From: Hirundichthys speculiger
Lineage: Eukaryota; Chordata; Actinopteri; Beloniformes; Exocoetidae
DNA length: 64,000 nucleotides
NCBI GenBank assembly: GCA_018398805.1
Contig: JAGFBZ010002551.1
Coordinates: forward strand, 124,001-188,000
Direction: 5' to 3'
Positions within the stretch are counted from its first letter, which is position 1. Each line of letters starts with the position of its first letter. Positions 22,860-35,218 of this stretch are shown here, piece after piece. The notes under the pieces were generated by a model. The model worked only from the letters and a program-made list of their open reading frames with translations. It did not search any database and was not told the DNA's origin. A program made the translations under genes and the position numbers.

Positions 22860-25219
22860 GGGTGTGTCAGGCCCGGCAGATAATGATGCGGTTCCGGGCC
22901 GTGCCGTGCCGGACCGGGCCGGGCGTACCCCGCCGTTATGATGTCGGCTGGGGGCCGAGTGAAGGTGAGCCTGTCATATCGATCTTTTTAGCGCTAAAAT
23001 ATGAGCCACTTTACTCTGCTCCCCGGCGCAGTGATGTGAAAAATAATAACTCGGACCCAAATTAAAAATATTGATCGCTTAGGAGGTGTTGAGAGCAAAT
23101 AAACACCCCCCCCCCCCCCACCGAAAATTTTTTATCCCCTCCTTTCCTGCCTTCCCCCTCCTCCCTCCTTCTCGTCCCGGCCCGCCCCTGAGGAGGGTCC
23201 AGGTCAGCTGAACTGTAAAAATCCCTCCCCGTCTTCTTATTATTCCCAGACACAAGTCAACAAGCAGACACCTTTTTTTTTTTCTTTTAAGATACTCTGC
23301 AACGCTCATTGATTGGATTTTGACTCTATAATCTGCCGTTAGCTCATCTCCATTCACCCCCCGCCCCCCTCCCTTCCTCAAACAAGTCATAATTTTTTGC
23401 ACTTTTTTTTTTAATCCTTTCCCGCCGTTATAGATGAGCCGACGCCGGGGGCCGTCCCAACGCGTGGGAAAACAATTGCCACAAGGTTAATTTTATTGCC
23501 TGCTCGGTGCGTTCGGGGCGGGCGGAAGGTGTCCTCTGCCCGGGTCCTGATGGATGGCAGCGCCGAGCAGGCGGGGAATGAAAATGAGAGGGGAGAGGCC
23601 AGCCCCCCCCCCCCCCCCCTGCGATGGAAATTCTTTCTGACACGCTCAGAATTGGCGTTCTGATATATAAGAGAGGAGATGTTCCATTTAGTTTGATGAT
23701 GAAAGCCGTCATGTGTCCCGCTCCATTGCATTTTTATGACACCCGCTCTTCCTCATACATCTGCAGGAGGTTAATACCCGCAAAACCCAAATGGCGCGTG
23801 TCAGCCTGCTGGGAGTCCTGCAGGAAAATAAACTACTTAGCGTGTCCGGATGCCTTCATGTAATACGTGGCTGTCCCGGTCGCGGCTCGATTGATCGTCT
23901 ACGAGGACGCCGGTTGTGTTTTTGGGGGGGCCGAGACGGGATGAATAGATATTTGATGTAGCGTGGATGAGTTTCTGCATCTCGGTGCTTTGTCAGCAGG
24001 GATGAGCGCCAGGATCACATCCCGCCTGTTGACATCAGTGAGAGCGAGCGGGACCGGAGCTGGCGATATCTCCTCTTCCCCACTTGAGCCGGGTCGTCTC
24101 GCTGAAAGCTCACTTCTGTCTGCTGGCTTCAGGCCCTCACGCTGTGTTTCTGTGTGTTTCTGTGTGTGCGTCAGCGCTAACACACATGTTTTTTGAGCAT
24201 TTACTGATCTGGGGCCATCTCCGAGCAGCACTTTGTCCATACGCATCGATTCTGCCTCCGGGACCGGCTATCGGTGGCTCGTTTGCATGGCCCAGCTGAC
24301 CCAGCCAGTCACTGGCCATTATATCCCCATTAGCTAATCTCTCAGCTTTGATTTCCATAATCCTCTGTCTGTGGAGAAAAGAGACTCCCCCCCCCCCCGC
24401 CCACTCCACATTTATACTTTCCTCTGTAACCAGCCACGTTGTGACGCACACCTGTTCAATTCCTCGTTAACGCTAACGGCTCGTCAGCTGATCACATGGC
24501 AGCAGCTCGATGCGTTCCAGTTTCCCATCATAGACGTGCAGCTCCGTGACGTCATTATAGAGCGAGATCTCTGAGGAGCATCTCCAACAGCTCTTTTATT
24601 TTATTTATTTATTTTCTTTGGTAATAACTTCGGACACTAGAGTTGCAAAACCAGGCTGCTGGAAAATCTGCAGTAAATTATCTGAAAAACTTTCTAAAAC
24701 TTTCCATGGGAAGTTGGGCTGAGGAAATATTTGGTTACTATTTGTAACCTTTCAAAAGAAACTTCTGGGGACCTGCAGGAATTAATGAGACATTTGTGGA
24801 GAGTGGTGATATACAAACAATTAGTTTGGTTATAAGCAAGACAAGCATGTAAACTTAGATGAATGCTCTCTTGGTCATGCACAAAATAAAATAATTAAAA
24901 AAAAAAAACCTGATGTACACATAAAGCAATGATATATTCAGATTCTGTATCTGATATTTTGGATCACTTACCTCATGGTTTAGATCATATTACCGTCTTT
25001 GAGATGTTTTTTTTCTGAACGCTGAACACTTAAACACTTAAATCAAGGAGCAGCGTTCAACTGGTCAAATGTTTGAATAATCTTATAACAAAGCGATCCT
25101 CTTTTTAACAGTGTTAAAGACACACCACAACAACAACAAAAATCAGTCCCAAACTTTGTGGCATCGATCGAGGAGTGGTCCGTGATCATCCGTCATCAGT
25201 TTCAGCCCCAGATAGATGC
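22860..25219. other. repeat-poor intron island
   Basis: About 2.3 kb contain no recognised transposon. Poly(C) runs occur at 23104-23119 and about 23605-23619, and another C run near 24387. Stretches such as 23620-23720 and 24290-24370 have the TAAT-rich, non-decayed look of conserved regulatory DNA, but that is impression, not proof. No exon was found. Confidence 0.35.
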
Positions 25220-25227
25220 TAACCTAT

Positions 25228-25908
25228 TAGAGCTGAGCGATTTTATCGATTCTGCGATATATATTGATATTTTATTGAGTATCGAGTTTTTTCACCGCGG
25301 GTATCAATATTCTAAGCTTCTTCCAAAACCCCCGTGTCCCACCTTTAAAAGCTTGCAAGCAACAATTTGCACTGTTTAAATAAATGAAACTATTTTTCTC
25401 AACAAATCTTTTATTCATTTTGTCCAGCATTTGCAAGCTGCCTGTCAGCCATATAATGTGTAATTGATGCTTTCAGTTCAATTAATTCAATTAATTAACA
25501 AAGTCATTGGAACACTCACAAGATGTCACCAAAATCACTTTGTCCCTTTAAAATCTTTCAGAAAATGATGTAAATGTATTGTAAGATGAATATCGATATA
25601 TATCGTATCCTGAGCAGAATATCGTGTATCGTATTGTATTATGAGATTAGTGTATCACCACACGATAGACGATATTCTGCTCACGATACGATACACGATA
25701 TTCTGCTCACCACACGATACACAATATTCTGATCATGATACGATATCGTGTATCGTATTGTATTATATCGTATCGCGAGATTAGTGTATCGCTACACGAT
25801 ACACGATATTCTGCTCATGATACGATATTCTGCTCACGATACGATATCATGTATCGTATTGTATTGTATTATATCGTATCGCGAGATTAGTGTATCGCTA
25901 CAGGCCTA
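25228..25908. mobile_element. family D element with multiplied right end
   Basis: The left part matches family D (TAGAGCTGAGCGATTTTATC). The right end region is repeated: GAGATTAGTGTATC occurs at about 25643, 25781 and 25884, and the inverted motif ACGATATTCTGCTCA occurs several times between 25667 and 25840. Flanks TAACCTAT and ATTCCTGT do not form a convincing duplication. Confidence 0.75.
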
Positions 25909-27095
25909 ATTCCTGTCATTCCCAGATGCTCCTGTCAGTTTCCATTGAAAGTTTCCAACTTTCCTGGAAAGTTCCTGGAATTTTCACAATCACAGAAAAA
26001 GTATGTACGTTTTAATAACATGTCCGCTTTCTATAGAAGTGCCAGTATAAAAGAAGTGATCCCGAAAAAAAAAAAAGATAAATAAAGAAAAGGTCACTTT
26101 AGTGTGTACAGTGAAGCTGATCAGCTAAAACACTTCAACCCTGAACAGCCAGTCAGCGTCTCCACTGAGGAAAAAACATCCAGTCGTGCCAGATCAAACT
26201 CCCCATAATCACCCTCAGCGGACTTCTCTTGCACTGATCGCTTACATTGATCAAAGAGGACACACCCCACCCTTGAGACCCCTCCCCCCCCAAATGAGCT
26301 GATAATTAATACGGGCTGGCTTTGCTAACACCAGTCAACAGGCAGCATGATGGATCGGACAGCTTGGACGCAGACCAAGATGTTGCCAAGCTTTTTTTTT
26401 TTTTTTCCAGTCCTTCTGAAAGGCCCCCGGGGGTCCTCCCCCCCCCCCCCCCCCCGCTTGATCAGGGATGCACAGTAGCGCCCACCCTGCTAATTAGGCA
26501 ATCACAGGTTGTCTTTGTTTTTCCGTGGCGATGCTGCAGACCTGATCACTATTGGCACATATTTAATAATTCATGGAGGTGCGTCGCTGAAGACGGGGCT
26601 CTCTTGTGCTGCGTCGGATTTCAGAGGTTTGACGGTGCCGGTTAAAAAGTTCCCGAGCTCACAGGGCTACTTCCTGAATGCGTGGCATGTAATAAATATT
26701 TCCACTCAGGCAATTCTTCTCATTCATCTAAAGTAATCGCACCGCTGAGGGGCATTTGCTGTGATGCTGCTAAGTAACTGGAGCTGCTGGCGGTCTCCTG
26801 TCGCCGAGGCGCTTCAGCGGCGGTGGCGGCCGTGTCACACAAGCGCTCTGTCTTGTGACGGCTGTTTGTTCTTTTTTTGTTCCAACGAGCAGTGATGGAT
26901 GCACCCGTGACTAATCTGTGCTCCGCGCTCAAGGCTTCCTTTTTAATCACTGCAGTTCCTCTTGTTTTTGTAGACGCTAATTAGGAGGCAGGGGCTTTTT
27001 ACGCAGAGGGAAATTCTGTTAGCGGCTTCGTTGGACCGTTTCGGCGCTTTGCGGGTCAGACCGATCGCCGTGAGTGGCGGCTTGTGAGTTTGGTC
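25909..27095. other. intron, no gene recognised
   Basis: It contains a T run at 26393-26406, 18 C at 26438-26455 and a second C run near 26282. 26480-27060 looks unique and little decayed. No exon was found. Confidence 0.35.
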
Positions 27096-27520
27096 GTCAT
27101 TTGTAGGGGTGCACGATAACTATCGGGCCGATAACAGGAAATTATGACGTCATTCTGATAACCCCGATATCACGACGATAACATATATATTTTTGTCAAC
27201 ACAGCAGTGTCTCGCTCCCTCTGAGTCTTGAATGACCGTCAGTGAATGTTATGTTCAAGTGACGTCGGCATAATCAGAAAAACGATTACTCAATAAGGAA
27301 AATCAAGAATACCCCCTCATGCCAGAAAACAACTCGTTAACTCGGTCATAATTTTAGTAGTTGCTGACTTTAATTGATATTCACAGTATTTTCCCACATG
27401 TTACACATAAAAATAGAAAAAAATAGAAAAGGCTGAAAGAACGACTAGCAAACGAGAGAACGTGGGAATTTCCGTTACACCTTGAATGCAGCCTGCAGCA
27501 CAGCGCTGATCACAACAAAC

Positions 27521-27595
27521 ATGGCGGCGTGGAACTTCGTTAAAGTTTCAGAAGAAGATAGTTTGGTGGTTATTTGTGACGAATCCTCCGAGTGA
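27521..27595 (+). pseudogene. N-terminus of ZBED-type hAT transposase, truncated
   Basis: An ATG at 27521 opens a frame reading MAAWNFVKVSEEDSLVVICD, then ESSE and a TGA at 27593. WNFxKVSEEDS and ICD match the start of a BED finger in ZBED/hAT proteins; the second cysteine is lost (S). Downstream bases still resemble the FNTxNLISHL part of the finger in another frame. The inverted sister copy at 62690-62839 retains both cysteines. Confidence 0.7.
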
Positions 27596-28155
27596 ATTCT
27601 ACGAGGAGGGAAGCACAAGCTTTAATACGTAAAACCTGATCAGCCACCTACAACATAACAATCGCTTCCATGGAGTTTTGAAGTCGCGTTAACGTGAGCT
27701 AATGCTAGCATGCGCAGGCCAGCAGCAGTCTCTCCCCTCCCCTTTGTCTCTCATCTAAAGCTTCCATGAGATTAAAAAAAATACTGAACCTCATTTACTT
27801 TAATTAAAGATATTATTTTAAATGGAACCACAAGTCAAAATCCTTTAAATGTAAATCTTTTTCAGTTAGTAATTCTGACCCATGTATTTCCATCAGTTCA
27901 AGGAGCCTTTTTTATATCAGTCAGTAATGAACCTTATTTAAGTTAATGTGAGATATCAAATAGGTTTGTTTGATAGCTTTATGAAAATGTTTGAGAGGCT
28001 TGACAATAGTTTTTCACTGGAAAAAAATAAATATCTGTTCATTTAAAGAGTCAAAACTATTTTTGATTTTGTTCATAGTATTGATGTAATGATCTTAGGT
28101 ATATGTGTGTGTTATCTGTTATCGGTATCGGCCTTTAGGAGCTGAAAGTTATCGG

Positions 28156-28801
28156 TAGTGCTGGGCGATATTACGATATATATCGTGGGGACGATAGAAA
28201 AGTGTGTATCGTGCCATTTCTCTTCTATCGTTTCTATCGTTTCTAACCTAATTTAATCAATTATTACAGCAAATATGTAATTAAATAACCTGCAACGATA
28301 AATTTGATAGAATCATATCTACTTCTACAAAGTAGCCTTTTATGTTTGCACTTTTATTCATGGTTAATGCCTTAAACAGAGTTCTCTTCAACCCTGATGT
28401 TTACTTTAGACACTTTATATTGGTTTGCAAACTTTGCACTACAAGGTTACAGATTTCAGAAAGTTGAAAAAATAATTTGTGTTTATTTTTTATAGCTGAA
28501 CTTCAGTGCAAAAATGTGTTTTTCCTCTCAGAAACTGTTGTGCACTTTAAAAAAAATGTGAAAGCTACTGTACCTCTGTACCTACCTGTTTTTGCTGCAC
28601 TAAAATGTATGTTTGTGACAGTTCAGCTAAATGTCCTTTCAAAATAAAGTTGAAACGTAAGCAATGAAATTTTTATCAAACCTTTCAGAGAATAACTGAA
28701 AACATACTTTATTATGGTATATCGTGATATATATCGTTATCGTGATATAAAATAGTCCATATTGTGATATATATGATTTTTTTCTATATCGCCCAGTACT
28801 A
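28156..28801. mobile_element. hAT MITE (family B), nested
   Basis: This is a 646-bp copy with ends TAGTGCTGGGCGATAT and ATATCGCCCAGTACTA. The perfect 8-bp duplication is GTTATCGG (28148-28155 and 28802-28809). It is inserted in family G element sequence, so it is the younger of the two. It is inverted relative to 8200-8844. Confidence 0.93.
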
Positions 28802-28846
28802 GTTATCGGTTTTAAAAAACCGTTATGGTGCATCCCTAGTCATTTG

Positions 28847-30994
28847 AGACGGGCTCAGACGTGAGGGAGCGTGAGTCGGAGAGGAAACAGCAGCAGGGAC
28901 GAATTGTGGTTAGTTGCCTAACCGGCGTGACGGGGGAGTAATCGGCGAATCCGCTCTAAGTGGGGCGGAGGGTCGGTGTGAGCGCGTCATAATCGCAAGC
29001 AACAATGTGATCATTTCATTTCCTTTTCACTTACACATCACCTCTGCAAACTTGAGACGGGATGCGCACACACACACGTGCACAAAGGGAAGAGGTTATC
29101 GCAGGGTCCCATTTATTTCACGCCAACAATGACTCTAAATAGCCATTCAGAAGTGGACCGGGGGGGGGGGGGTGAAATTAATCCAATCACAAATTACTGC
29201 CGGGCCAGATTCTGTGGTTAAGTGCATTTTTATTGTGTAACGTTTCTTTTCCCTTTGCACCCTCAGCCACCCAGACCTTCCCGCTCTCTCCCGCCGCCTC
29301 CCTCGGCGAGCGTTCCCCCGCTGCCACTTCTCATCTAATATGGCCGTAATCGGGTTTGCTCGCACAAATCAGATTTGAACAATTGGGTTATCCTGCTCTG
29401 AAATTGGAGAGGTCTCCGGGCCGGCATGGGTGGAGAGTTAATCTGCTTTTGTTAAGCTCTCCTTTTGGTTTTGGGGCCGTGCACGTTAAAGCGGTTTTAC
29501 CTGTCACTGTGGACGCGGCTCATAATTTAGCCGCCGCCGCCGCCGCCGCCGCTCTCAGAAAGACCCTCACATGCACGTTACCCCCATCCCCCCCGCCCTC
29601 CGCCTCTCCTCAGGCAAATAATGACATTTGAATCGAGCATTAACAGGCTTAATTACTTTAAAATTGTCATTTTAATTTACACTGATATAGTATTGATCAC
29701 ACAAGCAGAGATTAAGGCCCTCAGTGGAGCGGTTGATGTGGAATTAAACAGCGCCGGGTCCTCCTGGGGCCCGCTCCGCCTGTCCTGCCGCAGCCAGAAG
29801 AGGAATGACATCCTCCCCCTAATGAACTGGCAGCATGCGCAGACATGAATTTCAGGCCCCGCTGGAGAAGGAGGGAAATAATGGGGTTTGGGGAGCCATG
29901 GCGGGTTATTCATTCACTGCCATGCACCAATTCTCCTGTGATTCATCCCCAGGCCCCCCGGACCCCCCGCCGCCTGTTTGCCTGCCACATTCAGCCTGCC
30001 TGACCTTTCTGCTGCCTAAGTGTATATATATATATGTCCCCTCCCTCCTGTGGGATCACCTTCCCCGATACCAGGTATCGTGTACAGATGGAGGGAGGGG
30101 GGGGGGGGGGCGCCTCTAATCCAAACATCCCTCACCGTGGTGGAAGTGCCGGTTCGTGATCCTCCCTCTCATCGGGGCTCACCGGCCTGTCTGGAGAAGA
30201 TGGCGCTTCCTCGGGGGAATTGATTGCCTCACTTGAGCCCGGTGTCACGCACAGCTGGTTAATATCAGAGGAGGAAATCGTAGCATTAAATCCTGGCCTC
30301 AAAGTACGACTGGAAGTGAAGCTCTCTTCTGTTCTCATGCAGTTTATTTCCATTGCAATCGAAGAGGTCAGACAGCATGTTGCAGATCATGGTGAATGAG
30401 TTCTGAGATGGGATCTAATCATGAATCTAAGCATAGATGTTGAGATCACAGAAGGCGCTAGAAAGATCCTGAAGGACAGCAGTGTCTTATTGACATGTGG
30501 TGAGGCCCTGGAGCTCAAGTGTGTTCTGGTTGGTGGTGAGTTTTCGATGAAGGGTGATGGTACTTCATGAACACGCTTAACTCCCATTGACAGTCAGGAA
30601 CACAGACGTCCACACCAACCGATGATGACCAAACAATTTCCACACGATAAGTCCAGAAACCCAGTGCGACCATGAATGTGGTGTCAGTGTTGATAATTTA
30701 ACACCACATAATCTCTATCTCTGTTTCCCATTGGCCGCGCCGGTGACATCATGACCCATAGCTGGAAGCTGGTTCCTTTATTCTACGGTAGAATCTGACC
30801 AATCAAGGCAGTCTCCAGATCAGTTCTACTCTGATGTGGGTCCGTGATGTCACAGTATGCTGTAAATTTGAACGGCATAATCACCACATATGTGGTTTCA
30901 TTTCAGATGTAACCATCTCTGAAGCCATGTCACAATATTTATGTTGGTTGTCACTTCAGAAACCCAAATATTTACTCTCAACTACAGAAAGTCC
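28847..30994. other. repeat-poor intron island
   Basis: It contains 13 G at 29160-29172, a (GCC)n stretch near 29531-29550, a short (TA)n at 30024-30035 and a G run near 30100-30110. 29380-29900 (TAAT-rich, little decayed) is a candidate conserved non-coding segment. No coding exon was supported. Confidence 0.35.
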
Positions 30995-31383
30995 TATACA
31001 GTGGTTCCTCTACTTACGGAATTAATTGGTTCTGGGAGTAGTTTTGTAACTTGAAAATTTAGTAAGTAGAGACGCGTTTTCAATGTAAATGCCCTAATCC
31101 GTTCCAAGCCCCGCAAAATTCGAACATAAATTTTTTATAAATTATAAATAATACATGAAATTACATAAAAACCTGTAAGAAATACATGTTAGAACTAGAA
31201 AAGCAGACCTCCTCCAAGCGCAACAATTATCGAAAATTTGAAAGTGATCCAGAATCCAGGATTTCTTCCAGATCACCCTCAAAATAAAATTTCCGACAAC
31301 TCCTGAAAATTTCAACAAAATCCATCCATAACTTTTTGAGTTATCTTGAACACAGACAGACAGATAAACGCCGGCAAAAATAT

Positions 31384-32395
31384 ATCGTGATTTTCGGCCA
31401 TCCAATATAATATCGATTTTTCAGCTCCTAATATCTATTTTTTAAGAAGATTGTTTAATTTTCACATTTAAATTGTTTAAAATTTAAATGTGCAATAACA
31501 CTAATAATTAACAATAAATAGGTTGTTTTGAAGCAAATAGTTTTGACTCAATTTGTCCTCTGAATGATCAATATCATCAGATGAACATATACAGCAACTT
31601 GATTTTTCATCTCTACTTTTAATTTTGATATTAACTGGGTAGAATATCGCAAGATATCGTGACCAGTGTTTCCGCTAGAAAAAATTGGCACCGGACAATG
31701 TGACCGGCAGGTTTTCAATTTACCGGACAAACGTTTGAAAGTCTCATAGGCTATATGAATTTATTGAGGTTAAAAATAAATCATATGCAGTAGTACGATA
31801 TCAATGCAAGTCATTTAATAGTATTTTTTTTGAAAAACAAGGCTATTTCAAATAAAATAAGTCCCGTCAATTGACTCACGAGCATAACTTCAAAAAATAA
31901 ATAAATATTGAAGAAGCTTGCGCTCTTCTGACACATGAATGAACATAAAAAGATGAAGGCCTATATACTCTAAGATAAAACAATTTGCAAACAATTAAAA
32001 ATACACATCTTGAGTGGCAAATAGCATTTTAATAATGTGGCCATGCTGCCAACTTGAAATAAAATAATGTCAGTTCGCTATATGCGTTTGAAATAAAACG
32101 GAATAAAAACTGAAAACAAAAGGGGGAAATCCCTTTACCTAGTTCTAGTGTATTACAGTTTACTTTTTACGCATTTTCGCAGCACTGAAGTGAGCAGCTG
32201 CTGAATCAAAATCACCGGACATTTTGACAGGGGAGATTATAAAATACCGGACTTCGGCATATTTTACCGGACAAAGTCCGGCAATTACCGGACAACGGAA
32301 ACCCTGATCGTGACATTGCGATATGATATCAAATGGTGACCCAAGTATCATGATACATATCGTATTGCGAGGTCCTTGTCCAATACTCACTCCTA
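31384..32395 (-). mobile_element. family F hAT MITE, inverted, interrupted
   Basis: The sequence is the reverse complement of the 20146-20503 element, with its TAGGGGTGAGTATTG end at about 32395. The opposite end has lost about 30 bp. It is split by another insertion at 31664-32306. Confidence 0.85.
31664..32306. mobile_element. hAT MITE (family H, CAGGGTTTCCG ends), innermost
   Basis: The ends are CAGTGTTTCCGCTAG and ACAACGGAAACCCTG. The perfect 8-bp duplication is ATCGTGAC (31656-31663 and 32307-32314), which lies in family F sequence. It is 643 bp. The motif CCGG(A)CA recurs near both ends (for example 31691, 31722, 32215, 32249, 32267, 32279 and 32289). Confidence 0.93.
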
Positions 32396-32730
32396 AAAAA
32401 CATAACCTCCTTGGTGGAGGTAGTAGTTGTTCATTTACCTGGGTTGCTGGGTTACGCTCATACAGACAAGGGGCCCTCTTAGCCAATGGGATGCCAGGAA
32501 GATGCTAAGCGATAGCCAATGGCAGAGCAGCTCGGACGCACTGCTTTCAAACCGAATGTAAACCTAGAGTTTAAACTCTTGGAGCTGCTAGTAGCAGCTC
32601 GTACTGTATTTTTGCCTTTCATATCCTGAAATTTCTTTCGTAACAAGACGCAATATTTTCCCGTTGAAGCGTTTTGTAACCTGAAAATTTCATATGTAGA
32701 GATGTTCGTAAGTAGAGGTACCACTGTATA

Positions 32731-34384
32731 TCCATCTAATATATATAATAAAAAATGCTTTTAGAAAACACAGAGCTAGCATAGCAGTAGCTCGTCCGTG
32801 CCCTTGAGCCAGTATCTCGTAGAGCAGCCTACAGAAGTCAAAGGGGGGATTGTTTGTAAAGACCTTAATTGATTGCATTACTCACACCTGGATGTGAGAA
32901 GGGGGGAACCATCTTGACGATGAAGGCTGAACACAACAACAACAACAACCTCTTCTCTGTCTTGGCCGACTACCCATGACGGATATCAAGATGCCTTCAA
33001 TACACGTAATGGACTTGGCACGGCCCGAGGGTGGCCGTGCTCGGGCCTCCGACCGCTCTCCGTCATCCAATCACCTTATTCTAATGCTGTTGCATTCTTT
33101 AGTCAACCAGGCGTCCATTTACATCAACCCAGAACCGCACGGCCACGGCGCCAAAGCACTTAATAGAATTAGCAGGTATTGTGCAGCACATTTTAAACAC
33201 ATAGACCATTTAAAGTGCACGCACTCAGTCACTCCACCTCCCACCTCGGACTCATGATCTCTGGTTCGTCGTGGCGGTAATGGCATGCGACGCCCGCCTC
33301 TCCTCTTTAACCGCCATTACTCTGTATTCCGCCCGACGGCGACCAGTCCGCTCACATCTTTTAAACGCGCAGCCAATATCGTTGTCATGTTGATGTTATA
33401 TACTACATATTAATAGCTCATAAACCCACATTTGTTGCATTATTAAATCATTTTTCACTTGCTCCTCATTAGGAAACGGGAAGCCCAAAGCTCTCAAGTG
33501 AAACAGAACGGTTAATTATGGGGCTCATAATTTCCTAATCTGATTTTGGGGAATGTTTGCCAGCCGGCGTATAAATAGACCAACAAAAAATGGAACAGCC
33601 ACATGGCCGGGAATTTGCAGTCATATGCCCTCTTTCGCCCTTGAGTGAATGCATCTTGTTCATCTTCAATCCCCAACACTCCCAATGCCGTCTTTTCAGA
33701 CAAATTGCTCTCATATGGTTCCTCCTCATGATCAACAGAAGCCAATTTCACATTACACATCTGTCAGTTTTTCTTAGGCCCTCATTTTCTAATAATATTT
33801 AATATTGCATTTTTTTTTAAATTTAATTTGGAATGACTCATCCAGGGGGTCAGGGGAGCTGAGCAATCTCTTTGTCCTCTAGCCACCCCCCCATCCCCGT
33901 TAAACTATTACCTATAAAAACAGTGGTGCGCCCTCAGTCGGAGGGTGCGTCCCGCTCAGCGTAATAATGAGGGCCTCTCTCCTTGTCCTCTTCCTCCGCC
34001 GATTGATTTCCGCGAGGAAAGTGAATGCAGTCATCGGAGGGTTCAGGAGGTCAGAGGTAGTCGGGCTGCAGCAGATGAGGGGCGGCGCCGGGCGAACGCA
34101 AAGACGGCAGACGGCCGCGCCACCGCCGGATTGTGGGTCGTGAAACTTAACTGTGCGTTTGTTTGTAGGCGGAGCGCACGGACGCTCGTGATGTATCGTC
34201 TCTTTACTGTTTCACGCACAAAACAAACTGCATCTGATTCTGTTGTCCGGACAGATACAGATGAGTCTAGTTATTTACTGCACCGACTCGCCTCAGTGTT
34301 GGTCTGCTTTGTTCGCTTCAGTTTTTTTTTTTTTTTTTTTTCTCGTTTGACAGCCCATATTCTTTTACGCTTAATAATAATTGT
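32731..34384. other. intron; candidate conserved non-coding segment
   Basis: No transposon was recognised. 33430-33780 is a compact stretch with little low-complexity sequence that looks like conserved non-coding DNA. An (AAC)n tract lies at 32934-32949 and a T run at 34322-34340. The 190-codon + frame at 33945-34517 runs into a transposon and has no recognisable similarity. Confidence 0.35.
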
Positions 34385-34392
34385 ATCTGAAG

Positions 34393-34998
34393 TAGGGCTG
34401 GGCAATATGACGATACATATCGTGGGAACGATAGAAAAGTGTGTATCGTGCCATTTCTCTCCTATCATTTCTATCGTTTCTAACCTAATTTTATCAATTA
34501 TTACAGCAAATATGTAATTAAATAACTTGCAACGATAAATTTGATAGAATCATATCTACTTCTACAAAGTAGCCTTTTATGTTTGCACTTTTATTCATGG
34601 TTAATGCCTTAAACAGAGTTCTCTTCAACCCTAATGTTTACTTTAGACACTTTATATTGGTTTGCAAACTTTGCACTACAAGGTTACAGATTTCAGAAAG
34701 ATGAAAAATAATTTGTGTTTATTTTTTATAGCTGAACTTCAGTGCAAAAATGTGTTTTTCCTCTCAGAAACTGTTGTGCACTTTAAAAAAAAATGTGAAA
34801 GCTACTGTACCTCTGTACCTACCTTTTTTTGCTGCACTAAAATGTATGTTTGTGACAGTTCAGCTAAATGTCCTTTTAAAATAAAGTTGAAAAGTAAGCA
34901 ATGAATTTTTGTCAAACTTTTCAGAGAATAACTGAAAACATACTTTATTATGGTATATCGTGATATATATCGTTATCGTCATATAAAATAGTCCATAT

Positions 34999-35049
<51 letters not shown>

Positions 35050-35210
35050 AAGGTGTAATATTTAAAGTGTTAATTTACTTATTTTATATGTAGAGTATTT
35101 TTTTTTAGGATGGAGCACTGCAACGAAAGAATTTCCCGCAAGGGATTAATAAAGTATTTTCAATTCAATTCAATTCAATTTAATGATTTTTTCCATATCG
35201 CCCAGCACTA
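34393..35210. mobile_element. hAT MITE (family B) with LINE tail inserted
   Basis: The ends are TAGGGCTGGGCAATATGACG and ATATCGCCCAGCACTA. The perfect duplication is ATCTGAAG (34385-34392 and 35211-35218). It is 818 bp, about 170 bp longer than the other copies because of an (AT)n tract (35002-35046) and a LINE 3' tail inserted near the right end. Confidence 0.93.
35047..35181 (+). repeat. LINE 3' tail (L2-like) with (AATTC)n end
   Basis: The stretch ends GAATTTCCCGCAAGGGATTA then ATAAAGTATTTT and (CAATT)n. This is the short hairpin and microsatellite tail of L2/Rex-type LINEs. It interrupts a family B MITE, so it landed after that insertion. It is strongly 5'-truncated, about 135 bp. Confidence 0.7.
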
Positions 35211-35218
35211 ATCTGAAG

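Larger units (their letters stand above)
27104..28838 (+). mobile_element. hAT element (family G) hosting a nested MITE
   Basis: The ends are TAGGGGTGCACGATAACTAT and TTATGGTGCATCCCTA. The perfect 8-bp duplication is GTCATTTG (27096-27103 and 28839-28846). A family B MITE is inserted at 28156-28801 with its own duplication. The host without the nest is about 1,081 bp. A sister copy, inverted, lies at 62011-63287. The + strand near 27521 keeps the start of a ZBED-type transposase. Confidence 0.93.
31230..32440 (+). repeat. retroelement-like 3' segment, interrupted
   Basis: Sequence at about 31230-31384 (including ACTTTTTGAGTTATCTTG and CAGACAGACAGATAAACGCC) continues at about 32395-32440 (ACATAACCTCCTTGGTGGAG). 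From memory this order is a familiar non-LTR 3' end in fish. The break is filled by the family F element. Class and true ends are uncertain. Confidence 0.5.
30999..32726. mobile_element. TA-flanked DNA transposon (Tc1/mariner-like ends) hosting nested repeats
   Basis: The ends are CAGTGGTTCCTCTACTTACG and CGTAAGTAGAGGTACCACTG, an inverted repeat of about 20 bp with one mismatch. TATA flanks both sides (30995-30998 and 32727-32730), compatible with a TA duplication. Inside are a LINE- or SINE-like segment, a family F hAT and, within that, another hAT. No transposase frame was recognised. Confidence 0.8.

Noticed and set aside
23079..23402. Glycine-rich minus-strand frames
   Set aside because: They come from translation through poly(C) and CCT-rich low-complexity DNA.
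25228..25908. CRISPR-like spaced repeats near 25640-25900
   Set aside because: Unequal spacing, inverted motifs and a eukaryotic transposon context show these are duplicated transposon ends.
33945..34517. 190-codon open frame on the + strand
   Set aside because: It runs through a poly(T) tract and into a family B MITE, and nothing in it resembles a known protein.
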